DNA from: Sphingomonas aliaeris
Lineage (GTDB): Bacteria > Pseudomonadota > Alphaproteobacteria > Sphingomonadales > Sphingomonadaceae
DNA: 64,000 nt
Assembly (NCBI RefSeq): GCF_016743815.1
Contig: NZ_CP061035.1
Coordinates: 126,501 to 190,500, forward strand
Direction of reading: 5' to 3'
Positions 1-9,487 of the stretch are shown in pieces; the stretch's first letter is position 1, and every line of letters begins with the position of its first letter. The position numbers were made by a program, and so were the translations under genes. The notes beneath the pieces are model-generated. The model searched no databases. It was given only the letters and a program-made list of their open reading frames with translations, and was not told the origin of the DNA.

Positions 1-1
1 G

Positions 2-301
<300 letters not shown>

Positions 302-455
302 ACGGACGTCTGTAGCCGGGACGGCCATCGGGCAACCGCTTGATCGGTGTGATGATTTAATCCGGCTGATTCAGACCCACCCGTCGTCACTTCCCGCATG
401 CTACGGGTGCAACTTCAAGCGTAACCGCCCATATGATGATCTTGGGAGCGTAGCG

Positions 456-2654
456 ATGAACAAGATGATGATGGACGAGCCGTTCCGCCCGGTGGGACTG
501 ACGCACGCGCAACAGGGCCTGCTTGGCCAGCCTTTGGAGCGGATCGACGGGCCGGCGAAGGTCACCGGCTCGGCTCCCTACGCTTATGAGGGAACGCCGC
601 ATGGCATTTCCTACGCCGCGATAGTCGGAACGCCCGTGGGTTCGGGCAGGGTCACCGCGATCGACGCCACCGCCGCAGAAGCAATGTCGGGCGTGCTCGC
701 CGTCGTCCATGGCGATCCGCGAATGCCAGCGGGCGAGGCGAACAGCCGTGCGATGCCCACCATGGCAACAGACCGCATTTTCCACGTTGGCCAGCCTGTC
801 GCGATCGTCGTCGCCGAAAGCTTGCTCGTAGCGCAGGAGGCCGCCGCGCTCGTTCGCGTCTCCACGGAGCCGGGCGAGGACCGCTTCGACCCGCGCGCTC
901 AGCCGGTAGACCGCAAGCCGGCGATCGGGTTCCTGCCGCCAATCCGCAAGGGCGATCTGGACTCCGCGCTGGCCGCTGCCGCCGTCGTCTTCGACCGGAC
1001 CTATACGACCCCGATCCACTTTCCCGCCGCGCTCGAGCCGCACGCGTCTACTGTGTGGTGGGACGACGGTCGCCTGACGGTGCGGTCGAGCAACCAAGTG
1101 ATCGGCTCGGCGCGCACGACGATTGCCCAGGTTCTGGGGATCGATCCCGGCAACGTGCGTGTCCTCGCGCCTTATGTCGGTGGCGGCTTCGGCGGCAAGA
1201 CCGGGGTTGGACCCGAGGTCATCCTCGCCGCGATCGCCGCTAAACGGGTTGGGCGGCCGGTCAAGATAGCCCTGCCGCGCCGCCAGACGGCATATATGGT
1301 CCACCACCGATCCGACACCGTGCAGCGACTGCGTATCGCCTGCGATGCCGATGGTCGTATCAGCGCGATGGCGCACGAAAGCATCGCTGCGCAGAACGAC
1401 GATGGCGAATTCCTGGAACCGGTGCCGTTCGGCACGATGCCGCTCTATGCCGGCGAGACGCGGTGGTTCACGACCGACCTCGTCCGCGTCGACCTGCCCG
1501 CCACGGGCGCAGTGCGCGCACCCGGCGAGGCGGTCGGCACCTTCGCGGTCGAATGCGCCATGGACGAGCTTGCGGAGCAACTCGGGCTCGATCCCGTCGA
1601 ACTGAGAAGGCGCAACGAGCCCGAGACCGATCCGCTGAACGGCAAGCCCTTCAGCACGCGCCGGCTGCTCGACTGCTACGACGAGGGCATGCGCCGGTTC
1701 GGCTGGGACCCGCAGCCGGCCGCGTCCGTGCGCGAGGGTGAGTGGCTGATCGGTACCGGCATGGCCGCGGCGCTACGGGGCAACTTCACCGTCAACGCTG
1801 AGGCGCGGGTGACGTTGGCGGCGGACGGCCGCGCAGTAGTAGAGACCGATATGACCGACATCGGTACTGGCACTTACACTATTCTGGCACAGACGGTGGG
1901 CGAGATGCTGGGCCTCCCGCTCGCTTCGGTCGAGGTGCGGATCGGCGACTCCGACCTGCCACCCAGCGCCGGCTCCGGCGGGTCGTTCGGTGCCGGCTCG
2001 GCCTGCGCCGCCGCAATTCTCGCGTGCGAGGATATCTTGGCTGAACTTGCGCTGCGGATGAACTCGGCGCCCGACGAGCTGAGACTAAAGGACGGCTGCG
2101 TCAGCGTCGGCGGCCGACAGGTCAGCCTGCTCGACCTCGTGCGCGGTGAGGCGATCGTTGCTGACGGCAAAACTGGCCCGGGGGCCGAGAGCAAGCGCAC
2201 CAGCCAGGCAAGTCACGGCGCGCACTTTTGTGAGGTCGCGGTCAACGCAGTTACGGGTGAGGTGCGCGTGCGGCGCATGCTCGGCGTGTTCGATGTAGGT
2301 CGCGTCCTCAACCGCAAGACTGCTGCGAGCCAGCTGATCGGCGGGATCGGCTGGGGTATCGCCTATGCGCTATGCGAGGATGCCGTAGTCGACCCGCGCT
2401 CGGGGCGGTTCGTAAACCCGGACTTTGGCGAATATCATGTCGCGACCAACGCGGACGTGCCGAAAATCGAAGTGCACTTTATCGAGGAGATTGACGACTC
2501 CGCCAACCCCGCAGGCGCCAAGGGGGTCGGCGAACTTGGCATATCCGGTGCCGGTGCGGCCGTCGCGAACGCAGTCTACAACGCCACTGGCGTTCGGGTG
2601 CGCGACTTCCCGATCACCCTCGACAAGCTGTTGGACGGACTGCCGGCAAGTTGA
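456..2654 (+). CDS. Molybdopterin-binding subunit of xanthine dehydrogenase-family aldehyde oxidoreductase (PaoC-like)
   Basis: The 732-residue protein is the large molybdenum-cofactor subunit of a periplasmic aldehyde oxidase type enzyme, which oxidises aldehydes to acids. It has the same length as E. coli PaoC and, from memory of that family, close similarity throughout. Seen: GGGFGGK at about residues 242-248 and KGVGELG at 689-695, whose Glu693 corresponds to the catalytic glutamate of the family; the end reads YNATGVRVRDFPITLDKLL. GGGAG 7 nt before the ATG supports the start. Normally paoA (2Fe-2S) and paoB (FAD) precede this gene and a MobA-like chaperone follows; none is present here, so the subunit is an orphan in this window. 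A separate partner locus or decay of the operon are both possible. Confidence 0.9.
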   Translation: MNKMMMDEPFRPVGLTHAQQGLLGQPLERIDGPAKVTGSAPYAYEGTPHGISYAAIVGTPVGSGRVTAIDATAAEAMSGVLAVVHGDPRMPAGEANSRAMPTMATDRIFHVGQPVAIVVAESLLVAQEAAALVRVSTEPGEDRFDPRAQPVDRKPAIGFLPPIRKGDLDSALAAAAVVFDRTYTTPIHFPAALEPHASTVWWDDGRLTVRSSNQVIGSARTTIAQVLGIDPGNVRVLAPYVGGGFGGKTGVGPEVILAAIAAKRVGRPVKIALPRRQTAYMVHHRSDTVQRLRIACDADGRISAMAHESIAAQNDDGEFLEPVPFGTMPLYAGETRWFTTDLVRVDLPATGAVRAPGEAVGTFAVECAMDELAEQLGLDPVELRRRNEPETDPLNGKPFSTRRLLDCYDEGMRRFGWDPQPAASVREGEWLIGTGMAAALRGNFTVNAEARVTLAADGRAVVETDMTDIGTGTYTILAQTVGEMLGLPLASVEVRIGDSDLPPSAGSGGSFGAGSACAAAILACEDILAELALRMNSAPDELRLKDGCVSVGGRQVSLLDLVRGEAIVADGKTGPGAESKRTSQASHGAHFCEVAVNAVTGEVRVRRMLGVFDVGRVLNRKTAASQLIGGIGWGIAYALCEDAVVDPRSGRFVNPDFGEYHVATNADVPKIEVHFIEEIDDSANPAGAKGVGELGISGAGAAVANAVYNATGVRVRDFPITLDKLLDGLPAS

Positions 2655-2895
2655 TTGGGCGACGTGCCTTAAGTGTTGCAGTCTGTCCCGCTGCACACGC
2701 CGTACGGACCGGCAAGCTCGATCGATGCCGGTCTGGCGCAGGCCGTTTTCGCCGAGCTTTGGTATGTGGTTGATGTTTTGATTCAGGAGGCTTGGGGCTG
2801 AACGCCCGCCGACACCGGACTAGAGAACCTTTTGGCGACCTTTTGGATCGATATTGGAAAGGTCGGCGGTCCCTAATGGAGGTATGGTCCGGCTC

Positions 2896-4113
2896 TCATG
2901 GAACAGCAGTCAGCTTGGTCGACGCGTAACGGTTCAGGATGGCGCGGAGATCATCGTTGTGTCCGTAGAAGGCGTGTCCCCGGCCGGGGACGTCCAGTCG
3001 CTCCGCCGACGGAAAGGCCTTCATGTACCGAGCAGCCGTGCCAAGCGGCAGGTAGTCGCACGAGCCGCGGATCAGCAGCGCGGGCGCCATCGAAAGCGGC
3101 TTCGTAACTTTCGGTTGCTGTTCGAGGGACGCCTGTAGTCGGAGTTGCGGATAAAGGTTGCCGCCAGCTGGAGACAACGGCCGTTTGAGCTTCGTCGTGG
3201 CGCCCTTGCATTGGTACCCATAGATGAACTCTGTTCGGGACGCCCGCGCCTGCTGAGTTGCCCGTGCTTCGTCCTGGCTCTGCCAACGTTCAGCAAGCTG
3301 AGGCGCATGGTTGATCAGCAGGAACAGGGTCGCATCGCGCAGGGTCGGCTTGAACCCGCCGTTCGTGTCGGTCTTGGAATAGTCCAGCGGCAACGGTTCG
3401 CCGGGGAAGTCACCCGGCGAATCGAGGATCGTCGCCGCCACGCGATCGGGGTGGGCGCGTACGTAGGCCGCGGCAAGCGAGGCTCCCCAGCTCTGTCCCC
3501 AGACCACGATCTTTTCAGCACCAGAGGCCGCACGTAGGGCCTCCAAGTCTTCCACTGCTCGGGCAACGGTATAATCTTGGACCGGCAGGTTGCCCGAGGC
3601 ACCGCTTCCGGCCTGGTCATAAAAGATCGTCCTGAACCCGGCATCCCGAAACCCCTGCGCAACATCGAAATCCCTGTTGCGAACGAAAGTGCCTGGGCCG
3701 CCCGCAAGGAACACCACGGGCGTCTGGTGCCGCACAGACGTCGGGGAGAAAGACCACCATGCAAGCTCGGACCCAGCGGACGTCTTCAGATTACGATGGG
3801 GACCACGAGGGTCTATCCCGGGTTCCGCGCGGGGTAGCTCGGGGCTAAGCACCACTGCTGTTAAGAGGCTGGCAAGCGGGAGCGCAGCGAGGATGCCGGC
3901 GAAACCAGAAGCTGTTTTTTTCCGCACGCCAGCTCGGCTTGCCAGAAGTCGGGCAAACGCCGACGCCACTCCCGCTCCTGCCAAGAGTGGAACGGCAACG
4001 ACTAGGAAGAGGGTCGGGGCATGCGGCGCAAACAGGTATAGCACACCGAAACTGAGACCTGCCCCAATGAGAGCGACTAGAAGCAGCCCAACCCAGCCAA
4101 GGACCTTTCGCAT
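2896..4113 (-). CDS. Membrane-anchored alpha/beta hydrolase (proline iminopeptidase-like)
   Basis: A 405-residue protein with three hydrophobic segments at about residues 5-30, 33-56 and 70-90, followed by an alpha/beta-hydrolase domain presumably outside the cytoplasmic membrane. Catalytic features seen: oxyanion-type GGPG (138-141), nucleophile elbow GQSWG with Ser208, acid Asp353 (GSCDYLP) and His380 (GRGHAFYG). The GGPG/GQSWG combination is typical of prolyl iminopeptidase-like hydrolases, so an exopeptidase is plausible but not shown. I start at the ATG (4113) rather than the in-frame TTG at 4173, because the first transmembrane segment follows at once. It stands alone, with no close co-directional neighbour. 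Confidence 0.8.
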   Translation of the reverse strand: MRKVLGWVGLLLVALIGAGLSFGVLYLFAPHAPTLFLVVAVPLLAGAGVASAFARLLASRAGVRKKTASGFAGILAALPLASLLTAVVLSPELPRAEPGIDPRGPHRNLKTSAGSELAWWSFSPTSVRHQTPVVFLAGGPGTFVRNRDFDVAQGFRDAGFRTIFYDQAGSGASGNLPVQDYTVARAVEDLEALRAASGAEKIVVWGQSWGASLAAAYVRAHPDRVAATILDSPGDFPGEPLPLDYSKTDTNGGFKPTLRDATLFLLINHAPQLAERWQSQDEARATQQARASRTEFIYGYQCKGATTKLKRPLSPAGGNLYPQLRLQASLEQQPKVTKPLSMAPALLIRGSCDYLPLGTAARYMKAFPSAERLDVPGRGHAFYGHNDDLRAILNRYASTKLTAVP

Positions 4114-4442
4114 CTTCGCTACCCCACAACTGACCCCGTTACATATGCTACTCAGCCAGCGCCGGGATGCCAATCTGTTCGTAAGAGCGCAGTAGGACTA
4201 GTCCTTGATCACTCGAAGGGAGTGCCAAAGAGGCCGTGGAAAAGGATTTATCCTAGCCCCGGCGCCAGCTCGCCGACAGTTCCGAACCGACGGCTACGAG
4301 CGTGGCTGAAAGAGCGTTCGCTTCGTAGCTACTGTCCATCGGCCTTGGATGTCAGGTCAGGGGGCCTAACGGACCGGCTTTCGCCGATCCGCTGTCAGAC
4401 TGAGGGTAGCGGCGATCGTTCGCCAGCGTCGAGTGATGCTGC
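4114..4442. other. Gene-free stretch with a perfect palindrome
   Basis: No convincing gene is seen between the hydrolase and the VOC protein. The stretch holds a perfect 12-nt palindrome AGGACTAGTCCT at 4194-4205 and a small inverted repeat GGATTTATCC shortly after, which could be regulator sites for the hydrolase, transcribed leftward. A 74-codon open frame on the plus strand has the arginine/serine-rich composition of a chance frame. Confidence 0.4.
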
Positions 4443-4838
4443 CTAGCCTGGGATGTGGATTCCGCACAGCTTGTTGCCGTCGGGGTCGCGCACATAGGCC
4501 AAAGTGATGGTTCCCATCGCCGACTCACGTGGGCCAGGTCGATCCTCGATCGAGGTGCCGCCGTTGGCGATAGCTGTATCGTGAAAGAGTTCGACCTGCG
4601 CGGGCGAGTTGCATGAGAACGCTACGGTGCTGCCGTTAGCTACCGTCGCTGGTTCATCATTGATCGGCTCGCTAACGATGAAGTTCGTCCCCCCCTCATG
4701 ACGATAAAATAGGCGGGTATGGCCGCTGCCGGCTACGTTCAGCGTGGCTTCGCCAGCGCCAAGGGCGCCGAGCACGGCATTATAGAATCGCTTGGATCGC
4801 TCGATGTCGTTGGATCCTACCATCGTATGGAACAGCAA
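4443..4838 (-). CDS. VOC-family (glyoxalase/bleomycin-resistance fold) protein
   Basis: A 131-residue single VOC domain protein; the family binds a divalent metal in paired beta-alpha-beta-beta-beta units and includes glyoxalases, isomerases and drug-binding proteins. Seen: an N-terminal HTMVGSNDIERSKRFY segment, typical of the family's first strand and helix, and a C-terminal YVRDPDGNKLCGIH segment in which the metal-ligand region is expected. The start is the TTG at 4838, because AGGAG lies 7 nt upstream (4846-4850) and the strand begins right there; the open frame continues further upstream only because it runs into a decayed gene. The substrate cannot be predicted. Confidence 0.85.
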   Translation of the reverse strand: MLFHTMVGSNDIERSKRFYNAVLGALGAGEATLNVAGSGHTRLFYRHEGGTNFIVSEPINDEPATVANGSTVAFSCNSPAQVELFHDTAIANGGTSIEDRPGPRESAMGTITLAYVRDPDGNKLCGIHIPG

Positions 4839-5061
4839 GTTTTCTCTCCTACGTGATTTCGAGCGGCCTAAAACACGCTCGTCGATGCCATTAACCCGGA
4901 TATGGAAGTCATTCCCACCCCGAATGCCGAGCCAACACTCGGCGGCGGGCGTACCCGCTGCTCGGCGTAAGTTTGGCTGATCACGACGTAACGCATGAGA
5001 TCGTGAACGAGCGTTCAAGGCTGGGCTGGATGAAGGGGCGGATTTACGGCCGCGATTGGGT

Positions 5062-5337
5062 CTAATAACCCCCTTAACCCAGGGCACGCCTACCTCACCG
5101 AACATGTTGAGCAGCGCCGCCTTGAGTTCGAGCGATTCCCATTGCTGCATAGGATTGAGATGCTGACGGGATCGGGCAGCAGGCGAACGCCAAACCTTTG
5201 AACGTCCCGCTCGCCTTGTATCCAAGCTTGTGCCGATCGAACCTCCAGTCCGGGTCGCGGGAGGTCTGGCCTATGTACAGGCCTTGGCGTTCCAGAAACG
5301 CTGGGTAATGTATTAGCACTACATAGACGAATGCCTT
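5062..5337 (-). pseudogene. Decayed GIY-YIG-like nuclease gene
   Basis: Fragments of one small protein are spread over all three minus frames. In order: KAFVYVVLIHYP and LYIGQTSRDPDWRFDRHK (frame 1), RFGVRLLPD (frame 2), HLNPMQQWESLELKAALL and VPWVKG (frame 3), then GGY and a stop in another frame at 5062. Read together they match the layout of short GIY-YIG-fold proteins (YVY..., LYVGQT, HK.GY, RYG..L.PD, LNPM...E). At least two frameshifts separate the pieces, so it is not expressed as one protein unless the assembly is wrong. The family assignment is from motif memory and is moderate. Confidence 0.6.
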
Positions 5338-5500
5338 GCTCGGCTTTGGCCGGCAGTCGTCGCGCGCAAAGCGCTGGCGGCTTGTTTCGCCGCCGCCATT
5401 CAGATCGCAGCCCTTACCGCGTTGGCAGCGGCGCGGGCAAGGCGGTTCACGCGACCCATGACCAGCGCTCGAGCCGCCTGCTTTACGCGAAGCCAGGTCT

Positions 5501-5719
5501 CGTGTTCGTAGATGGCGCCGGCGAGCGCACGAACTGGCAGCGCACATCGGCGATGTCGAGGAATACCGCACACGCGCGCGATCCATGTTCGACGCGGTCG
5601 AAACCGGGACCATCGTCCCGGACGTGTGGCGCACTTACGACGTGTCCGAGGCTGGAGGGGCGCACGCAGACCTCGAGGGCGGCCTTTCTTACGGAGCGAT
5701 CGTGCTGACACCCCGATAA
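5501..5719 (+). pseudogene. Remnant of an MDR-superfamily quinone oxidoreductase (C-terminus)
   Basis: The plus-strand frame ending TAA at 5717-5719 encodes SMFDAVETGTIVPDVWRTY, SEAGGAHADLEG and GAIVLTPR, the characteristic C-terminal segment of NADPH:quinone reductase/zinc-independent MDR enzymes, in which the last helices pack against the cofactor domain and the protein ends in VVL-P. Upstream, RLLYAKPGLVF in a different plus frame (about 5455-5510) looks like the preceding part of the same protein, so a frameshift is likely. No start codon, cofactor-binding glycine motif or N-terminal half remains. This is a gene relic next to the GIY-YIG relic. Confidence 0.6.
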
Positions 5720-5981
5720 AGGTAGAGATCGGGTGACGGATCTTGCCGAGACATGTAGCTCTACGCGTACAACCGTCAGTTGTGAAACCAACGTGCAAAC
5801 GACGTTTTTTCCGCAAAGTTCGGTGCGTCAGGAGTCCGCAACAGATCGTCTGCGTGGGGAATGACCGGCCATCCAGTGAAGACTCACTGTCTCCACACGG
5901 TTCGTACCCGCCGAGATGAACAAGCCTCCGCTTCCGGGGAGGGGATAGATGCCGTCGAATGACCGCAATCGGGTCATTCAA
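5720..5981. other. Intergenic stretch with a hairpin next to the hydrolase stop
   Basis: No gene is seen. An exact inverted repeat, GAATGACC (5957-5964) and GGTCATTC (5972-5979) with a 7-nt spacer, sits just beyond the stop codon of the leftward hydrolase gene. It could be a transcript-end hairpin, although no T-run follows on the minus strand, or a copy of a dispersed extragenic repeat. Confidence 0.45.
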
Positions 5982-6635
5982 TTAGCTTGAAACGAGCCAC
6001 TCGCGTAGAAGGTTCGTCACCTCTCCTGCGCGCTCCATCGGCGATAGATGACCGCAAGACTTTAAGAGGTAAAAACGTGCTCCAGGTATTTGTTGCGCGA
6101 GGTCTCGGGCATCGGCAAAGGAACAAATTTTATCCCGGTCGCCTACGGCTACCAACGTTGGAACCCGAATTGCGGCGATCGCTTCTGCGATGTTGGGTCG
6201 GGCAAGCAACGCACGCTGTTGCCGCGCGAATACGACCTTACCAACACGCTCAGCCATTGCGAGGGCAGGGCCGCTTACAATCGCTGAAAGCTGTGGGTCG
6301 GCATGTGGAGCGGTAGCGATCAAGCCCTGATCGGCGACCGAACGCGTCCGCGCTTCCATAGATGCGCGCGTTCCGAACATCGCGATGCGCACGACCCTTT
6401 CAGGCGCCTGTCGCAACACCTCCAGCGCGACATAACCGCCAAGGCTGACGCCCGCGACGGCGAACCGTGGCGGGGCGTCGGCGAGCACACGGGAAGCCAT
6501 CGCAGCGATCGTCTCGTCCTGAGAAAGGTCGCCGAATTCCGGCTCAGCAACGTCGCCCAGATCCATGATCTGCCGAGCCCAGAGTTGTCCGTCGCATCCC
6601 ATCGCAGGGAGCAGCATCAACGGCGTGCGGGTCAT
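5982..6635 (-). CDS. Alpha/beta-fold hydrolase
   Basis: A compact cytosolic alpha/beta hydrolase of 217 residues without lid domain or signal peptide. The triad is visible: Ser64 in GVSLGG, an aspartate in VGDRDK (166 or 168) and His196 in CGHLSP. The N-terminal LLPAMGCDGQLW segment supplies the oxyanion hole. Such small hydrolases act on esters, lactones or thioesters; the substrate cannot be given. It lies 28 nt downstream of the CitMHS transporter gene on the same strand and could be the last gene of that operon (transporter at 6664-7968). Confidence 0.85.
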   Translation of the reverse strand: MTRTPLMLLPAMGCDGQLWARQIMDLGDVAEPEFGDLSQDETIAAMASRVLADAPPRFAVAGVSLGGYVALEVLRQAPERVVRIAMFGTRASMEARTRSVADQGLIATAPHADPQLSAIVSGPALAMAERVGKVVFARQQRALLARPNIAEAIAAIRVPTLVAVGDRDKICSFADARDLAQQIPGARFYLLKSCGHLSPMERAGEVTNLLREWLVSS

Positions 6636-6663
6636 GTCGCTTCTCCGGAAAGGCGGGGCACGT

Positions 6664-7968
6664 TCAACCGGCCACGAAAGGGAAGGCTAGGGCAATTATG
6701 CCTACCAGCGTCATCACTGCGCACACCATAATCGCCGGAAGCAACGTGAAGCGCTGATGGTCGGCCAGGTCGATCCCCGCCAGGCTGACCAGCAGATAGG
6801 TCGAGGGAACCAGTGGGCTGAGCAGATGCACGGGTTGGCCCATAAGCGACGCGCGGGCGATCGCCATCGGCGACACGCCGTAATGAGCACCCGCCTCCGC
6901 CAGGATCGGCAGCATCCCGAAGTAGAAGGCGTCGTTGGAGATGAAAAATGTGAACGGCAGGCTGAGCAGCGCGGTGATCGGCGCCATGTACGGCCCGAGA
7001 ACCGGCGGGATCATGCCAACGACCTCTTTGCTCATTGCCTCAACCATCCCGGTGCCACCGAGGATGCCGGTGAAGATGCCCGCGGCGAAGATCAGGGAGA
7101 CAACTGAAAGGACGTTGCCGGCATGCGCGGCGATCCTCTCCTTCTGTTCGGCAACGCCGGGATAGTTAACAATCATCGCAATCGCGAAGGCGATCATCAT
7201 CAGCACCGACAGTGGTAGCAGGCCCCACACCAGAAGAGTCAGCAGTGTGACAACCAGCAGACCGTTGAACCATATCAGCCTTGGTCGGCGCGCCTCGGGA
7301 TATTGAGAGACAGCCATGTCGGTGATCTCCGCCTCATCCCGGGCCTGCACCGCACCGATGCGGACGCGCTCCTTGCGGCCGAACCACACCGCCAAGGCGA
7401 GCAGGCTGGCTAGTCCGGCGACCATGCCGGGGATCAGCGGCAGGAACAGCGTGGCAGGATCGAGCTTTAGCGCGCTGGCGGCGCGCGCGGTTGGCCCACC
7501 CCAGGGTGTCAGGTTCATGATGCCGCTGGTCGCCATCAACAGGCAGCACAGGTACAGCCGGTTCATGCCGTAGCGCTTATAAAGGGGCAGCAGCGCGGCG
7601 ATCGTGATGATGTACGTCGTCGATCCGTCTCCATCTAGACTGACGAGCGCGCACAGCACTACAGTGCCGAGCAGGATACGGGTAGGATCGCCGTGCACCA
7701 GGCGGATCAGCTTGCCTACGAGCGGATCGAACAGGCCGGTATCGGTCATGACCGAGAAGAACAGGATCGCGAACAGCAGCATCACGCCGGTCGGCGCGAG
7801 GTTCTTGATCCCGTCGATCATCATATCGCCAAGGCCTGCGGCCTGACCGGCGACGACGCCGAATATCGTCGGGATAACGATCAGCGCAACTAGCGGGGTC
7901 ATCCGCTTGGTCATGATGAGCGTCATGAAGGTGGCCACCATCAGGAAGCCGAGCAGCGCCAGATTCAT
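6664..7968 (-). CDS. CitMHS-family citrate/metal:proton symporter
   Basis: A 434-residue inner-membrane secondary transporter of the CitMHS family, which takes up citrate complexed to divalent metal ions with protons. It shows about a dozen hydrophobic segments; family features include LVSLDGDGSTTY, LTPWGGPTARA and FFISNDAFYFG. I use the internal ATG at 7968, preceded by AAGGA, because an earlier in-frame codon would lie inside the porin gene. It follows the porin by 25 nt and is the transport step of the locus: porin in the outer membrane, binding protein, CitMHS in the inner membrane, TctDE as sensor. Confidence 0.9.
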   Translation of the reverse strand: MNLALLGFLMVATFMTLIMTKRMTPLVALIVIPTIFGVVAGQAAGLGDMMIDGIKNLAPTGVMLLFAILFFSVMTDTGLFDPLVGKLIRLVHGDPTRILLGTVVLCALVSLDGDGSTTYIITIAALLPLYKRYGMNRLYLCCLLMATSGIMNLTPWGGPTARAASALKLDPATLFLPLIPGMVAGLASLLALAVWFGRKERVRIGAVQARDEAEITDMAVSQYPEARRPRLIWFNGLLVVTLLTLLVWGLLPLSVLMMIAFAIAMIVNYPGVAEQKERIAAHAGNVLSVVSLIFAAGIFTGILGGTGMVEAMSKEVVGMIPPVLGPYMAPITALLSLPFTFFISNDAFYFGMLPILAEAGAHYGVSPMAIARASLMGQPVHLLSPLVPSTYLLVSLAGIDLADHQRFTLLPAIMVCAVMTLVGIIALAFPFVAG

Positions 7969-7993
7969 GGGCGTATATCCTTGATGGTAAGGG

Positions 7994-9487
7994 TCAGAAG
8001 GTGACGGCAACGCGGGCACTGACGGTCTCGCCGTCGTCCCTGCCCGTAATCGCCCCAGTGCGGTTGTCAGTGTTCCAGTGGATGCCGTTCACCTGCACCC
8101 GCGTGAAGCTGTTGAGATACCAGTTGACACCAAGCGTTCCCGCCCAGCCCTCGCCGCCGGTAACGAGGTCTGTGTAGTCTATGCTCTCGTAGCGCACCGT
8201 CAGTTCGATTGCGCCGGAACCACCCTCGAATGTCGGTTTAAGCACCTTCGGCTGGCCGAAACTGCCAAGACGCGGATTGTACGGCGGCAAGTCTCCGGTA
8301 AGGAAGAATCCGCTGGATACGCTCCACGCCTTGCTGGTGAAGTCGGGGCGTCCGGCGTCAAGTCGCGCATCGCGGCGGCCGGCTTCGACCATCAGCCACG
8401 CCGGACCACGATAGCCGCCAAGCTCGACGCCGTAGCCCGTGGTACCAGTCCCGCCGATCAGCGGACCGGTCGAAACGCGGAGTCCGCCATTGAAGCGTCC
8501 GCCGATCACCGTGTTGCGGGTCAGCGTCGTCGCGGCCGGCGACAAGCTTTCATCGAAAGCCCACAGACCCACGTGCAACACGCTGTCGTCGGTCTTGATC
8601 GGGTTCCAATGCGCGCGCCCGAGAACGGTGCGTCCGTCGCTGACGGTCTGCGTACCATCGACGCGGTCGCCGGTGACTGTCAGCGAGGCGTGGCCGGTCT
8701 TCCAGAACAGGCGCGGCATGATACCGATGCCGTAGAAACCGCGCTGCGGGATGATTGCAGTGGCGACCGTGGTGCGTTCGAGGAAGGGCGTCGAATCCGA
8801 CCCTGTCGATCCTTCGAATCCGCGATCATTGAACAGATGGCCGGCGCGCACGTCGTAATCGATCCCCGGTCTGATCCGGTCGCGCCAGCCCATGAAGGCG
8901 GTAACGACATCAACCTCGTTCTCGGAAAAATCTGCCTCGAACTGGTAGAAGAAGTGCGGGCCGACGCCACCTTCGAGCCCTAGGCGCAGTGCGCGCATGC
9001 CAGTGGTGGTGAGATTACGCGCATCGGACCTCGATCCGAAGGTGCTGCTGACGTCGGCAAGGATGCGGCCACGCGGCTTGAACGTGTAGATTCCGTCCGC
9101 GGAATGGAAGACGGGCAGGCCCGATCCCCATTCGGTTGTAACACCTGAGGGGTTGTCGCGCGCAGCAATGGCCTGCGCCACGTTGCGGTCAGCGGGACCG
9201 GGGGGCGCGAGTTGTGGCGCGAAAGGGGTTGTGGTGCGCGGAGTGGTGTTGGCCTGCGCGACTTGGATCGGCGGGGTGGTACTGGAGGCTGTGGCCGCAG
9301 ACGCGGGCGCGGCTTGGACGAGCGCCTGTTGTCCGCTTTCGATCCTGTCGAGCCGGGCCTTCAACGCTGCTATTTCAGCCGCTTGCGCCCGGACGAGATC
9401 GGCAAGCTCGGACCGGCTCGGAGTCTGAGCCAGGGCGGGGGTGGCGGTGGTAAGCGCGAGCAACGCGCATCCGGTACGCAAGATCAT
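7994..9487 (-). CDS. Outer-membrane porin, OprP/OprO-like
   Basis: A 497-residue porin precursor. Residues 1-20 form a signal peptide ending ALAQ. A coiled-coil stretch (about 26-55, AAEIAALKARLDRIESG) precedes the barrel, as in phosphate/pyrophosphate-type porins that trimerise through an N-terminal coil. The barrel part is rich in alternating strands and ends in RVAVTF with the terminal Phe needed for outer-membrane assembly. The ATG overlaps the stop of the binding-protein gene (ATGA, 9484-9487), so the two are translationally coupled. Context suggests tricarboxylate as the solute; the family name comes from fold, not proven specificity. Confidence 0.85.
   Translation of the reverse strand: MILRTGCALLALTTATPALAQTPSRSELADLVRAQAAEIAALKARLDRIESGQQALVQAAPASAATASSTTPPIQVAQANTTPRTTTPFAPQLAPPGPADRNVAQAIAARDNPSGVTTEWGSGLPVFHSADGIYTFKPRGRILADVSSTFGSRSDARNLTTTGMRALRLGLEGGVGPHFFYQFEADFSENEVDVVTAFMGWRDRIRPGIDYDVRAGHLFNDRGFEGSTGSDSTPFLERTTVATAIIPQRGFYGIGIMPRLFWKTGHASLTVTGDRVDGTQTVSDGRTVLGRAHWNPIKTDDSVLHVGLWAFDESLSPAATTLTRNTVIGGRFNGGLRVSTGPLIGGTGTTGYGVELGGYRGPAWLMVEAGRRDARLDAGRPDFTSKAWSVSSGFFLTGDLPPYNPRLGSFGQPKVLKPTFEGGSGAIELTVRYESIDYTDLVTGGEGWAGTLGVNWYLNSFTRVQVNGIHWNTDNRTGAITGRDDGETVSARVAVTF

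Noticed and set aside
387..1580. Long open frame antisense to the PaoC-like gene
   Set aside because: It is a mirror of the coding strand in GC-rich DNA, Arg/His/Gly-rich, with no domain. The same holds for the long antisense frames at 17009-17938, 27567-28910, 28744-29913, 32516-33895, 36404-37750, 37916-40093, 44041-46758, 47613-49046, 51890-54220, 55857-57839, 59028-60875 and 62336-63739.
2806..2870. Inverted repeat CCGCCGAC/GTCGGCGG with tandem CCTTTTGG after the PaoC-like gene
   Set aside because: Arms are short and far apart, no T-run follows and no transposase is near; not strong enough as terminator or insertion-sequence end.
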